NCBI RefSeq assembly: GCF_023898315.1 | Contig: NC_064615.1 | Coordinates: 734,001,450-734,065,449 of the forward strand | From: Schistocerca nitens | Taxonomy: Eukaryota; Arthropoda; Insecta; Orthoptera; Acrididae | DNA length: 64,000 nucleotides | Direction of reading: 5' to 3' | Part shown: positions 12,761 through 23,278 of the stretch, one piece after another | Layout: the number at the start of each line of letters is the position of its first letter | How positions within the stretch are numbered: position 1 is the first letter of the stretch | Notes under the pieces: model-generated | The model's input: only the letters and a program-made list of their open reading frames with translations | Told to the model about the DNA's origin: nothing | Databases searched by the model: none | Made by a program: the position numbers and the translations under genes

Positions 12761-12799
12761 CGAGGTGCATTCAAGTTCTAAGGCCTCCGATTTTTTTTC
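12761..12799 (+). repeat. Mariner terminal inverted repeat, left
   Basis: CGAGGTGCATTCAAGTTCTA followed by AGGCCTCCGATTTTTTTTCT; the inverted partner is at 14047-14085. Confidence 0.9.
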
Positions 12800-12835
12800 T
12801 AATTAACTACTCACCCGAAATCGATGAAACTGGCG

Positions 12836-13894
12836 TTACTTCTCGACGTAATCGCCCTGCAGACGTACACATTTTTCACAATGCTGACGCCATGATTCCA
12901 TGGCAGCGGCGAAGGCTTCTTTAGGAGTCTGTTTTGACCACTGGAAAATCGCTGAGGCAATAGCAGCACGGCTGGCGAATGTGCGGCCACGGAGAGTGTC
13001 TTTCATTGTTGGAAAAAGCCAAAAGTCACTAGGGGCCAGGCCAGGTGAGTAGAGAGCATGAGGAATCACTTCAAAGTTGTTATCACGAAGAAACTGTTGC
13101 GTAACGTTAGCTTGATGTGCGGGTGCGTTGTCTTGGTGAAACAGCACACGTGCAGCCCTTCCCGGACGCTTTTGTTGCAGTGCAGGAAGGAATTTGTTCT
13201 TGAAAACATTTTCGTAGGATGCACCTGTTACTGTAGTGCCCTTTGGAACGCAATGGGTAAGGATTACGCCCTCGCTGTCCCAGAACATGGACACCATCAT
13301 TTTTTCAGCACTGGTGGTTACCCGAAATTTTTTTGGTGGCGGTGAATCTGTGTGCTTCCATTGAGCTGACTGGCGCTTTGTTTCTGGATTGAAAAATGGC
13401 ATCCACGTCTCATCCATTGTCACAACCGACGAAAAGGAAGTCCCATTCATGCTGTCGTTGCACGTCAACATTGCTTGGCAACATGCCACACGGGTAGCCG
13501 TGTGGTCGTCCGTCAGCATTCGTGGCACCCACCTGGATGACACTTTTCGCATTTTCAGGTCGTCATGCAGGATTGTGTGCACAGAACCTACAGAAATGCC
13601 AACTCTGGAGGCGATCTATTCAACAGTCATTCGGTGATCCCCCAAAACAATTCTCTCCACTTTCTCGATCATGTCGTCAGACCGGCTTGTGCGAGCCCGA
13701 GGTTGTTTCAGTTTGTTGTCACACGACGTTCTGCCTTCATTAAACAGTCACACCCACGAACGCACTTTCGACACATTCATAACTCCATCACCACATGTCT
13801 TCTTCAACTGTCGATGAATTTCAATTGGTTTCACACCACGCAAATTCAGAAAACGAATGATTGCACTCTGTTCAAGTAAGGAAACCGTCGCCAT
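12836..13894 (-). pseudogene. Mariner transposase (D,D34D) with two nonsense codons
   Basis: The frame starts MATVSLLEQSAIIRFLNLRG at 13894 and ends LQGDYVEK with a stop at 12836. That is 352 codons, the normal size, with no frameshift. Two in-frame stops break it: TGA at 13748-13750 (codon 49, SWV*LFNEGR) and TAG at 13616-13618 (codon 93, MTVE*IASRVG). The catalytic acids are present: TMDETW, HQDNAPAH and SPGLAPSDFWLFP, with exactly 34 residues between the second and third Asp. The 248 residues after the second stop are open. The few lesions make this a comparatively young copy next to the Tc1 relic in intron 1. Confidence 0.93.
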
Positions 13895-14046
13895 TTTAAG
13901 TATTTTAAGTATTGAAACAGTTCTCATTCTCGCCGCTGGCGGTAAAATTCCATCTGCCGTACGGTGCTGCCATCTCTGGGACGTATTGACAATGAATGCG
14001 GCCTCATTTTAAAACAATGCGCATGTATCATCTCTTTCCAGTCCGG

Positions 14047-14085
14047 AGAAAAAAATTGGAGGCCTTAGAACTTGAATGCACCTCG
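14047..14085 (-). repeat. Mariner terminal inverted repeat, right
   Basis: The reverse complement begins CGAGGTGCATTCAAGTTCTA and continues AGGCCTCCAATTTTTTTCTC, pairing with the left end and differing by a G/A substitution and one T in the T run. Confidence 0.9.
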
Positions 14086-14087
14086 TA

Positions 14088-15397
14088 TTACAGAAATGTG
14101 CTGCTTTCCAAGAATAGCTCCACAAAGCCTTACACGTTAGTTCCATACTGGCTGTAATTTAATCCTGCTACTCTCTGTAACAGTAGTAAAAAAACTATTG
14201 GGTGACAGTCACAAGTATCAAAGACGATGAAATGTTTCATCAGATTTTAGTATCTATCATTACCGTATAGTGCAGTGACTATAGTTCTTATGTATTCTAC
14301 TGTAACACACCATGAATACACCTACAGTCACAACGTAAGTGTTTTATGTCACGTACCACGTAAAAGCGTCTGACATGGAACGTAAGTAATTAAATGAATA
14401 TCATTTTGATTATCTTTCATGATACATTACTGTTGTTGTAATTTATATTAGTGTAGGTACTAAAACAGTAGAATAAGCATCTACAAAAATTTCTTTTTCA
14501 GTTAAGACCAATTCATGTACTGGCTACATCCTATGCACGAAGTTCTGGGAAGGAATTGCTCTCTCTGAAGTGTCTTATTGTTTCTGTGCACTAAATTTTC
14601 ATTTGTAATATAATTATATTGTACTTTACAGTGGCTTCAGATTTCAATTGCGTTCTAGTTCCAAGCCTTTCGGCTACATGTAGAAAGGGAAGTTTATCGT
14701 CTAAGGTTTCTATTACACGTCGATTGTAAGAGGTAGGCTGCAACTCGTGACGTGTTGGTTAAGTTGCTTCTGCCAAGTGTTCGTTACGTCTAATGCTAAA
14801 TCCCTTTCACCACCACCGCCCCCCACCCCCCACCCCACCCCATGTTTATTCAGTGTGAAAGCAATCCACAACTACTTTGAACTGAGTACTTCAGTTCCAC
14901 CCAAGATATATGAAAAAGAAGTTAATGACCCTTACGTTGCTTGGTTGTGAAGCTGTTGCTCTACAAACGATACTCCGCAAAAACTGATTTTTGCCTGGCA
15001 CAGCCGGTAAGTCTGCTGTCACTGTGTCGTGCAGCGATTTTAACTACTTGAGATATTAATGCAGTATTTTCCCGCTGACCACATGTAAAACCGTTTATCG
15101 GTATCAGGTCTGGAGAACGGAATTATCCAGCACGTCGCACACTGCAGCGTTTCGAAGAAGTTTTGAGTTCTCAGGCGAAAGGTAGTCACGTTTGGTTTTC
15201 GAATTTAGCAGGAAGGAAGCTGTCTTCGTTTCCTTCAATGTCCAGTAGATAACTCATAGTTAGTACAAGCCAGGGCTACCAATACTAGTTCATTTATATT
15301 TATTCGTTTCAAGGCGAATAAGAACTGTATGAACTGCTTAAAACAGCATACAAATTTGAAAGACGAGAACTTATCTTTCTTCGAGAGATTCTGTCAG
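14088..15397. other. Intron 4, middle part: nothing recognised except a C-rich low-complexity tract
   Basis: Unique-looking AT-rich intron DNA. At about 14809-14842 there is a CCACC/CCCCA low-complexity stretch. No coding homology or transposon ends seen. Confidence 0.5.
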
Positions 15398-15399
15398 TA

Positions 15400-16024
15400 C
15401 AGCAAATAAACAATTTTTTCAGCCTTCAGTTGCAAGGTAATTTTACTCGTTTACCTAGGTTTCGATTCCAGTAATGGAATCTTCTTCAGAACAAAAAAAA
15501 AATTAAATTATTTTGTGAGCCAAACACTGGCCATGTCACAGATTAAAAATTGAAACAAGCCGCTTTCGTGTGGTCCTGATTTCTGGCCGGCGTAGCTCCG
15601 TCTACGTTCGCCTTAATGGTTTTAATTTTGACTGACATAATCTTATGATTATGCGTCTTTATTGTTTCAATTTGTAATCTGTGACATGGCCAGTGTTTGG
15701 CTCACAAAATAATTTTTTTTTCGCCGGCCGAAGTGGCCGCGCGGTTCTGGCGCTGCAGCCTGGAACCCGGGACCGCTACGGTCGCAGGTTCGAATCCTGC
15801 CTCGGGCATGGATGTGTGTGATGTCCTTAGGTTAGTTAGGTTTAACTAGTTCTAAGTTCTAGGGGACTACTGACCTCAGCAGTTGAGTCCCATAGTGCTC
15901 AGAGCCGTTTGAACCATTTTTTTTTTTTTTTGTTCTGAAGAAGATTCCATTACTGGAATCGAAACCTAGGTAAACGAGTAAAATTACCTTGCAACTGAAG
16001 GCTGAAAAAATTGTTTATTTGCTG
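15400..16024. mobile_element. Foldback (long inverted repeat) MITE-like element split by a SINE
   Basis: The left arm, 15400 to about 15555, and the right arm, about 15665-15720 plus 15932-16024, are near-perfect inverted copies: CAGCAAATAAACAATTTTTT at the left end and AAAAAATTGTTTATTTGCTG at the right end, with matching inner pieces such as GAGCCAAACACTGGCCATGT. The loop between the arms is about 110 bp. A TA flanks each end (15398-15399 and 16025-16026), as for a Tc1/mariner-superfamily target site. The right arm is interrupted in its T run by the SINE at 15722-15926. Without that SINE the element is about 415 bp with arms of about 150 bp. No coding capacity. Confidence 0.88.
15722..15926 (+). 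mobile_element. tRNA-derived SINE (CGCCGGCCGAAGTGG family), inside the foldback element
   Basis: Head GCCGGCCGAAGTGGCCGCGC, then a B box GGTTCGAATCCTGCC (15788-15802), body GATGTCCTTAGGTTAGTTAGG and tail CCCATAGTGCTCAGAGCC then GAACCATTTTTT. This is the most frequent repeat in the window, with seven copies. It inserted into the T run of the foldback's right arm, so the duplicated target is hidden in the T runs on both sides. Confidence 0.92.
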
Positions 16025-16026
16025 TA

Positions 16027-17037
16027 CATTTCACAGTTGCTGACACGCTGCAATATGTTAAAGATATATAGATTCTGTCAGTATTACACTGCCGGCTGTG
16101 ACGTCCACGTTTGTTGCGTCTTTTGTCCTTCTGTTGCCAGAGATATGATCTCAGGGAATATAACCAATTGTTTAGGCACTTACGGGGATGGGGAGGATTG
16201 GGATCTTACGTCCTTCCGACGACGAACTAATTATAGTTGTCTTACGGGATCGGGTAGAATAGAAAATTGATTCATCAAACCGTCATGTCTTTCTACTTTT
16301 ACTCTCTATACCAGCAGGAATAGAAGCTAAGCTTTAATCAGTGGAGCTGCTCGTCAAGCCTTTGTATTATCATGCAATCTGCCTCTGATGGATTATCAAA
16401 CAAGGGAAGAATGCAGCAAACCTGTATTTGGCGGTGAGTTCAGCGATGGTTGTATAAATGTGTAACGTCGAGTAGATGGGTGGGTAGCAACGTAGAATAT
16501 CAATTTAGCTCTTATGCTCTGTTAAGAAATTAGCCTCCAATCATTGATGATGCTGACTCTAGAAACAGTAGGCAGTGGAGGACATATCATTCATATCACA
16601 CTGTGGCCGTACCTATAATCACAGGGAGAATGCCCTCTTATCTGGCCAACACCCACGCTCATAATTTTCTCATTACAGAAATATCTCTCCTAGGTCATAC
16701 TCACTGCGATAACTGACCCCAATAGGAAATTGGCTCACATGGTGGTATGGAGCAGGACAAGGTTTGCATTTCCAGCAGGTTCTACTGCTCTTTAGTAATA
16801 GCACATGGTAGCAGTGTGCAGCACTATCTCTCAGGATCATGTATGATCGTAAGTATGAACTACAGCAGAATCAGTTTGTAGCTAGAAGTCGTTGTGCAAG
16901 ATGCCGAAAGCATTCTGCAAGAAAAACTGGTCTGAGGTGTGTTGTTATCGTGCAAGGTCTTACGAATCACTACAGTCAGTAAATACCATATAACGAGGGA
17001 AATTTGCTGCGGTAATGCCTGGATCTTGTCCAGTTAC
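16027..17037. other. Intron 4, third part: nothing recognised
   Basis: About 1 kb without coding homology, transposon termini or clear repeats. Confidence 0.5.
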
Positions 17038-17049
17038 ACTGCTGGGAAA

Positions 17050-17248
17050 GCCGTCCGGGGTGGCCGAGCGCTTCTAGGCGCTACAGTCTGGAACCGCGCG
17101 ACCGCTACGGTCGCAGGTTCGAATCCTGCCTCGGGCATGGATGTGTGTGATGTCCTTATGTTAGTTAGGTTTAAGTAGTTGTAAGTTCTAGGGGACTGAT
17201 GACCTCAGAAGTTAAGTCCCATAGTGCTCAGAGCCATTTGAATTTTGA
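17050..17248 (+). mobile_element. tRNA-derived SINE with 12-bp target duplication, 265 bp before exon 5
   Basis: The same family as at 15722. It starts GCCGTCCGGGGTGGCCGAGC, has the B box GGTTCGAATCCTGCC and ends AGAGCCATTTGAATTTTGA. It is flanked by perfect 12-bp direct repeats ACTGCTGGGAAA at 17038-17049 and 17249-17260, proof of insertion by target-primed reverse transcription. It lies in sense orientation close to the acceptor of exon 5. Confidence 0.95.
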
Positions 17249-17512
17249 ACTGCTGGGAAAAAATGCTAACTAAGGCACTAAAACAGCTTCAGTTTTGCTA
17301 TCTATCAGTTCCACTGCATAATACGGCCTCCAATTTGTTATGTTGAAACTGCAGCAGTGCACGTTACATCTGTGAACCTTGCTGCAGATGGTTTTCGGAA
17401 CACTTTACGTAAGGACGATAGATACGTACTTCAGTGGAAACGGGCGTCTGGTTTTTGTGTTAGCATTGTGTGCGATTACACCAATTCATTGTAAAATTTT
17501 GTTCCTCACCAG

Positions 17513-17712
17513 GTCTGTTCAAGAACGCAATTTCGATGAGTGGATCATCGTTAAACCCGTGGGCCTTTTCCAGAAATGCAACAGACAGAGCAATTCGATT
17601 TGCTCAACATTTGGGATACACAGGCAAAACTTCAAGTGATCTCGTAAATTTTCTGAAAAATGTGGATCCCTCAACGCTAATAATGGATCAAAAGGTGGCT
17701 CTTTCGGAAGAG
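17513..17712 (+). CDS. Esterase exon 5 (SMSGSS, helical region after the nucleophile)
   Basis: Acceptor TTCCTCACCAG ends at 17512; donor GAG|GTATGT follows 17712. The 200 bases encode LFKNAISMSGSSLNPWAF, RNATDRAIRFAQHLG, SSDLVNFLKNVDPSTLI and MDQKVALSEE. LFxxAIxMSGS is invariant in the family right after the catalytic Ser region. It begins in phase 1 (GT completes Gly) and ends in phase 0, and continues in frame into exon 6 (DSKTLF). Confidence 0.96.
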
Positions 17713-18029
17713 GTATGTATACGACTTGAATTGCACTGTTTCACTCAATAAGATAGCTTCTGATATCATCGTTGATTAATTTAGCCACAGATAAAAGGGG
17801 GGAGTACAGAACAATGAAGTGACCAAATAATCTTAACAAACAGTCATACACACTGTATAACATATAATAAATAATTCATTAATAAACTTAACTTGATTTT
17901 CGTTGCTACCGTAGTGAATAAAGAGTAATAAAACTTATAATTGCAAGTTAGAGTGGTAATGCAAGGCCTAACCTAGGTTTAATTACTGTCATGTTCACGT
18001 CAAACAAATCCGTCACAGTTGCAAAGTGC
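17713..18029. other. Start of intron 5: nothing recognised
   Basis: AT-rich intron sequence up to the Penelope-like relic. Confidence 0.5.
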
Positions 18030-19305
18030 TTTCATTGCTCGAAGTCTTAAACAGAAGACGTCGCTATACATTACCACCGTTTCGGCGTCAGCCCCATCAT
18101 GAGGTGTTTCTGAAATACAAAGTAAGACAATATTTCTAACCTACACCCTTAAACAATTAAAGTATTTAAGAAACAAAAATTAGAGTCTACATAATCAGAT
18201 CAAATGATAAAATTAGCCCACCTAGCAATAGTAGGACGTCATGTCCATGCCCAAACAAAAAGCTGATAAACATTTAGCGTTTGTGAACCGTCGTAACCCG
18301 ACATAACTGCTTCACTTAGAGGGACGTTGAAGAACTATAAGCAATGTGTCCCTCTCAGGCCAATTTTCAATTCTATAGGACGTCCAGGTCATGAATTGAC
18401 TAGATACTTTAACAGCGTCCTCAGCCATCATTATTATTACTCGCAGCGTCATTTGGTTAGAAATCGGAAAGAAATTATACAACTCTTGCAAGCAACTAGG
18501 GTTCTTCAGGAAGCTACGTTTGCTTCTTTCGATGCTGAGAGCATGTATACTAATATCCCCATACATGAGGTTCTGGACTTACAGACAATAATTAAGTAAT
18601 TAGTAATTAAGAGGAAGTTACTCACACTGCTGTTGAAACACAACGATTTGAAGTTTGGAGAAGAAGGGCAACAGAATGCAGGTTTGCCAATGGGCTCCCC
18701 GTTAGCCACTACATTAGCCAACGTTTAACGTCACACTTCGATGGGAGATATTATTTGATAAACACCCCTCAGTACAAAGACATAGTTGTGCAATGTAGAT
18801 GGTATATCAATGACGTTATTGTCGTTTTTGATCGATTACAGGGACCAGCCTTCAGATTTGCATAAGGTCCTAAATAATTAAGCACATAACACAGATTTAC
18901 TATGGAGTTCTCACAAGGTGGTACTTTCTTATATTTCTATTTGTTACTTACTTTCCATAATGAGAGGATTATGTTTAACATATATTGCAAACCAGCCACC
19001 ACGGATAGGTTGATACATAGCTCCTCCACGCCTGCTAGAGTACATAACGTCGCGGCCTTCGTATCTATGCTTCACAAGATACATGAAGTCCCACTAAATA
19101 AGGATGTCTCTCATAATGAATGGTGCACAGTAAAATTCTTAGCTTACAGGAGTGGGTACCCTGCCAAGATTGTGGAAGATATCGACAAGCCATTGGCAAA
19201 GAGAGTGGAAATAATGAGCTTTTAGACAGCACACTCATTGCACAGTGTGTGGGAAAGCGTTTGCATAAAGCTATATCTCACCACCTACGGCAGATGTTTC
19301 TTTAC
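18030..19305 (+). mobile_element. Decayed Penelope-like retroelement (reverse-transcriptase part)
   Basis: On the + strand, 18333-18599 reads PLRPIFNSIGRPGHELTRYF and later ATFASFDAESMYTNIPI, the conserved RT core of Penelope-like elements (PLRPIVSxIGSPTY and SFDVVSLFTNIP). In another frame follows NAGLPMGSPLATTLANV (MGSPLSPxLAN motif). At 18902-19225 come FNIYCKPATTDRLIHSSSTP and a following AYRSGYPAKIVEDI, matching the IYRKPTxTDxxIHxxSxHP and NGY blocks. The canonical YxDD block is unrecognisable and several stops are present, so this is a fossil. The repetitive leader around 18040-18120 may be its 5' end. Confidence 0.8.
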
Positions 19306-19518
19306 TGATTGTTTGAGCATTGAAATGCTAGGAAGGCTATTATTAATGACTTTGTCATGTATTTTACTTCTAATTTAAATTTTTTAAATTTTCTGGCTGC
19401 TTAAAGGAGTAAGTGACAAATATTGTTTTACTTTAGATTTCAAATACAACAGATCGTGGGGCTAAGACCCAGAAACCGTGGTACTGTTAAGACTTAGGTC
19501 AGTAAAACGGTACACCTC

Positions 19519-19650
19519 GAGATGACTGGGTGTTTGCGTTGTCCTCATCATTTAATCATCGTTCATGAAAGTGGCGAAATTGGGCTGAGCAAAGGTTGGG
19601 AAATTGTACAGGCGCTGATAACCGCGCTGTTGAGCGCCCCACAAACCAAC

Positions 19651-19690
<40 letters not shown>
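19519..19690 (+). mobile_element. SINE-like repeat ending in an ATC microsatellite
   Basis: The sequence GATGACTGGGTGTTTGCGTT, GAAAGTGGCGAAATTGGGCT and GTTGAGCGCCCCACAAACCA followed by (CAT)n at 19651-19690 is a recognisable insect short interspersed repeat with an ATC-rich tail. The poly-Asp frame on the minus strand is an artefact of the microsatellite. Confidence 0.65.
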
Positions 19691-19691
<1 letters not shown>

Positions 19692-21835
19692 GTAAAACAG
19701 TAAAAGCATTTTACATCTGTGGCGTGTTTGTTGACCATGGACATGTTGCTGAACAGTTGTGGATGTCCCACAACAAAAATTTATGCAGTTTAATTATTTC
19801 GTCTTAAAAACTACTTGGAAAGCTTCCTTCTAAGTCATTCACCGTCTCTTAAAGTCTCATTAAGACATCATCTCACAAGTTTCCATTAATCTTATCTAGC
19901 AAATTATTGTCAGTCACCAAATTTACATCACTTCTATTATGCATTCCATTTATTTATTTCATTTTGTAGCAAGGCAAGATGCATCAGTTCCTCTCTTACA
20001 TCAAACATGGTTTCTACGCATTTTAAATCAGTTCATTATGACACACACTTTATAAGAAATCTTACATATGCCAATCTTGAACATGACTGTTAACAGCAAC
20101 TGTAACTTTCCAATTTATTAATTACACAGCCATTCAGCTTCCACAATTTATTTTATTTTAGAACTCAGCCACGTTTCGATAGAGCTAAGGATATCTTCTT
20201 TACATAAATTTTTTTTACAGTAAAAATTGATATCTACCTCCCACCTATGAATAAAAAGTTTTAAAATAAAAACTGTTATTTATTCGGATTATTTTTCGTA
20301 TAACTTTACGTGTATCAACATTACATCCATCACATGTTGAGGAACTCAAGTCAAATACAATAATGGAAAGAAAACCTAAGATTAAAAGAAATTAAAAGGT
20401 ACCATATAATTTTAAATAGGACTAATTACCATATTTTTGACAGTATAAAAGCAATTAAAATCTGTATGAAGAACTACGTAGGATGTTATTCAAAAGCAGA
20501 GAAAATTTTTAATCTTGGAAAATGACGTTACAGGAAGTAAATAACAGTATCCTCTGGCGATAAATTAGTTCATCGTAGAACTAATGCACAGTCATGAAAT
20601 TGAAGAAAAGTATTACGAAAAGTGCCTGAGGGAAATAACTCTTCCGAATAGGAAGTGATGTTGATGAACAAAGGTATCGATGTTACACGGTAGTGAGCAA
20701 CGACTTGTAACCACTAAGGGGGGACCTATGCGAAATTGCAATACTTCGAAGAAACTCTTGTAAAGTCCTGAGTGCTCAGGATAGTGTAACTAAATTAGGT
20801 ACACTTATGAAATTTTATGTACATACGCATGTAAGTTTTCATGATTACCAATGTTACACAGTTTTAATTATAAACAATTTAATTTTTTTCAATAAGTTGA
20901 GTACCAATGTTTCCTGAAAAATCTCTCAGAACGAGTTTATTGGCTTTTCGTACAAACTTTGATCTACAATATCTGTATAACAGAATTTTCATTTCTTCTA
21001 TTGATGCAGTTTTACATCTCTTGAAATTGCACCAGATTTTGGGGCGTTTCTCTTACATAAATGCCTTAATGTTGCATTAAACGAAAATTCTTTCCACTAT
21101 AATATTGACAAATTGCACGTAAAATATAAATATTGTAACGCGCTGTATGAGGAGAAGTTTTGTAAAGTTTCCAAAATGTAACTAAAATCAAAGATTTGGC
21201 ACTTTTTATTAGGCCTTTCCTCATGTGGGTGAACTAGTACAAACCAAAAGTATATTTCTCTTCAACATGAAGCAGACGTTTCTTTTTTATCTTTATGTTA
21301 TTTTATTTTCAAATGGAGTAGAAATAGTGGCACCTGCATCAATTCTGTTCTTCAATCATTATTATTGAGCTAGTTTCCAAGTTGTCGTTATGGCGTAGAG
21401 AAGGACTACACTCCTTTATCCTTTTAAACAGTTTACTGGAACGAAGCATGCTGCAGACGGTAATAACAAATCTACATAAATCTTTCGTAAAAGTCACTCC
21501 TTTGCAGCCACTTGTAAACAAACACCATAAAGTAAAGAACTAACGTCTTTAGCAGTTATGCTATTCCGTAGCCTTTCTGATACGCCACACAAACATTCCC
21601 CGCAATGTGCTGCGTAAAACTGTAAGAAAGCGCCGTAGGAATAAATAACATAAGCAAACACAGAACAAGAAACTGGGGTGGCCACTTGGAAGCTTTTGTC
21701 ATTAAAAATTTTTATCACACTTACTAGTGAAATTGGAACATAATGTTCAGGAATTTAAATTTCTTTCCACGTAATAAAAGAAGAGTTAAAAGAAAGTCTT
21801 CAAATTTTGATGGCTTTCACGTACGGCCGCCCTTA
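19691..21835. other. Intron 5, AT-rich stretch with no recognised feature
   Basis: About 2.1 kb. No transposon termini or coding similarity recognised, apart from simple AT-rich runs. Confidence 0.5.
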
Positions 21836-22020
21836 AAGAGGTTATAGTTCCCCAATTACAGTTGTTCGTTTAAAAGGAGGCCACTTTCCTTTACTGTGTG
21901 TCTAAAAACCTCTGTTTCCTCCAATGCATCAACCACTTTCTTTTCTTTATGCAAAATCTCATTATCTTCTACTCTTTTCGGATTATGGCCTGACGTTCAG
22001 GAGTGTTCTGCAAACATAAT
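21836..22020 (-). mobile_element. Penelope-like element fragment, C-terminal GIY-YIG-side region, minus strand
   Basis: The minus strand in one frame reads FAEHS*TSGHNPKRVEDN then EILHKEKKVVDALEETEV and ESGLLLNEQL. FAEHLxxTGHN...EDN..ILHxEKKG.K.DALEE.EI......LNEQL is the block at the end of the endonuclease region of Penelope-like proteins. One in-frame stop follows FAEHS. It lies on the opposite strand from the RT fragment at 18030-19305, so it is either a separate copy or an inverted piece. Confidence 0.65.
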
Positions 22021-22545
22021 TTTTGAGAACATTCTGCTAACATCATTTTTGCTAATAATATTGCAAATGTCACGGAATAATCTAATCTGGAAACGTTCTG
22101 TGTTTACATTATCTAGCCTAGCCTACAACTAGATTTTCTACTACATCTGGATCTTCAACATTAGATATTACGTTTTACTGAAGCCCTTCCCCACTCTGTC
22201 AAATTTCTTTGCATTTTATTAATGGCTGGGTTGAAAAAATCGTGGATATATCTCTAAACTTTATTGACATCACGATATACCACTACAAGATACAAACTTC
22301 CAAGTTTGGCGGTCTCCCTCTCATTTCTCTGGTACATTTAGACTTTGCATTCACTTAGCCATTCATTGGTAAAAGCCCATACAATGTGTGTTTCAAAATT
22401 AAAATGCACATGACACACTTTATTTAATTCTAAATGCATATGCCAAGCCTTTTCATTAAAGCTATCTTTCTTTCTGAATAGCTGACATGTTCTCTGTATG
22501 CCCAACTCTTCAGAGATGGTTGCGGGACCCGGCCGTTCTGTAAAG
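22021..22545. other. Intron 5: nothing recognised
   Basis: About 500 bp of AT-rich sequence between the Penelope fragment and the second foldback element. Confidence 0.4.
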
Positions 22546-23120
22546 AATGTCAAATCAAACACCTCTTCAAAATGGTTCAAATGGCTCTGAGCACTATGGG
22601 ACTCAACTGCTGAGGTTATTAGTCCCCTAGAACTTAGAACTAGTTAAACCTAACTAACCTAAGGACATCACAAACATCCATGCCCAAGGCAGGATTCGAA
22701 CCTGCGACCGTAGCGGTCTTGCGGTTCCAGACTGCAGCGCCTTTAACCGCACGGCCACTTCGGCCGGCTCAAACACCTCTCAGTCGACAAATTTCCAAAC
22801 TGTTATTTTACTGGGCCACCAGTTTCGGGGATATATTGTGCCACCCTCAGGCTCCCTGGTTGAAATTCCAAACTCGGTTCCGGTCAAATTAGGGGCCATC
22901 ATTTCGGCAGATGATGTTTGAAGTGATCGCTGTATCAAGCAGAAATCTACTGATATTAGTCTTTGAGTGGTGGCCCATAATTTGACCGGAACCGAGATTG
23001 GAATCTTCCCACACGTCGGTCAGGGGATATGAGGATGGCGTAACATATCGCCGAAATTGGTACCAATATAAAATAACATTCCGAAAATTTGACGACTGAA
23101 AAGTGTTTGATTTGACATTC
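22546..23120. mobile_element. Second foldback element, also carrying a SINE
   Basis: The left arm GAATGTCAAATCAAACACCT (22546 on) continues after the SINE at 22769-22897 (CAAACACCTCTCAGTCGACA... to CTCGGTTCCGGTCAAATTA). The right arm, about 22970-23120, is its inverted copy, ending AAGTGTTTGATTTGACATTC. The arms agree over about 150 bp with moderate divergence (roughly 80 percent by eye), with a loop of about 75 bp. There is no coding capacity and I could not fix the target duplication. It shows the same architecture as 15400-16024 but an unrelated sequence. Confidence 0.75.
22567..22768 (-). mobile_element. tRNA-derived SINE, minus strand, with 12-bp target duplication
   Basis: Minus-strand copy of the main SINE family: the head is at 22768 (GCCGGCCGAAGTGGCCGTGC on the minus strand), the B box at about 22690-22704 and the tail GAACCATTTTG at 22567. 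It is flanked by perfect 12-bp direct repeats TCAAACACCTCT at 22555-22566 and 22769-22780. It landed in the left arm of the foldback element. Confidence 0.95.
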
Positions 23121-23278
23121 AGTACACGTTCTCTGAGATTATTTGCTGAACCAGTTGTTCGGAGGTGTTAGGGTATTTCACACACTGTTTAACACTGAAA
23201 TAAGATTTTATGTGGTTCGGTAGTAGCTCCATTTCTTCACAATGTATATTGGAACGGATAGCCATAACTGTGTAAAGT
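23121..23278. other. Short unassigned spacer
   Basis: No recognisable feature between the foldback element and the next transposon relic. Confidence 0.4.

Larger units (their letters stand above)
12761..14085 (-). mobile_element. Full-length mariner transposon, transposase antisense to the esterase
   Basis: Both ends are visible. The left end at 12761 starts CGAGGTGCATTCAAGTTCTA and the right end at 14085 is its inverted copy; they match over about 38 bp with one or two differences. A TA dinucleotide flanks each side (12759-12760 and 14086-14087), the expected mariner target duplication. The length of 1325 bp is typical for mariner. It carries one minus-strand transposase reading frame (separate entry). 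It lies in intron 4 of the esterase. Confidence 0.93.

Noticed and set aside
13058-13879. Several plus-strand frames across 13058-13879
   Set aside because: Antisense shadows of the mariner transposase.
15722-15926. tRNA gene suggested by A and B boxes (also at the other SINE heads)
   Set aside because: The boxes belong to SINE heads: no complete cloverleaf, shared body and tail among copies, and target duplications flank them.
19556-19771. Minus-strand protein with a poly-Asp run
   Set aside because: Produced by the (CAT)n microsatellite at the end of a SINE-like repeat.
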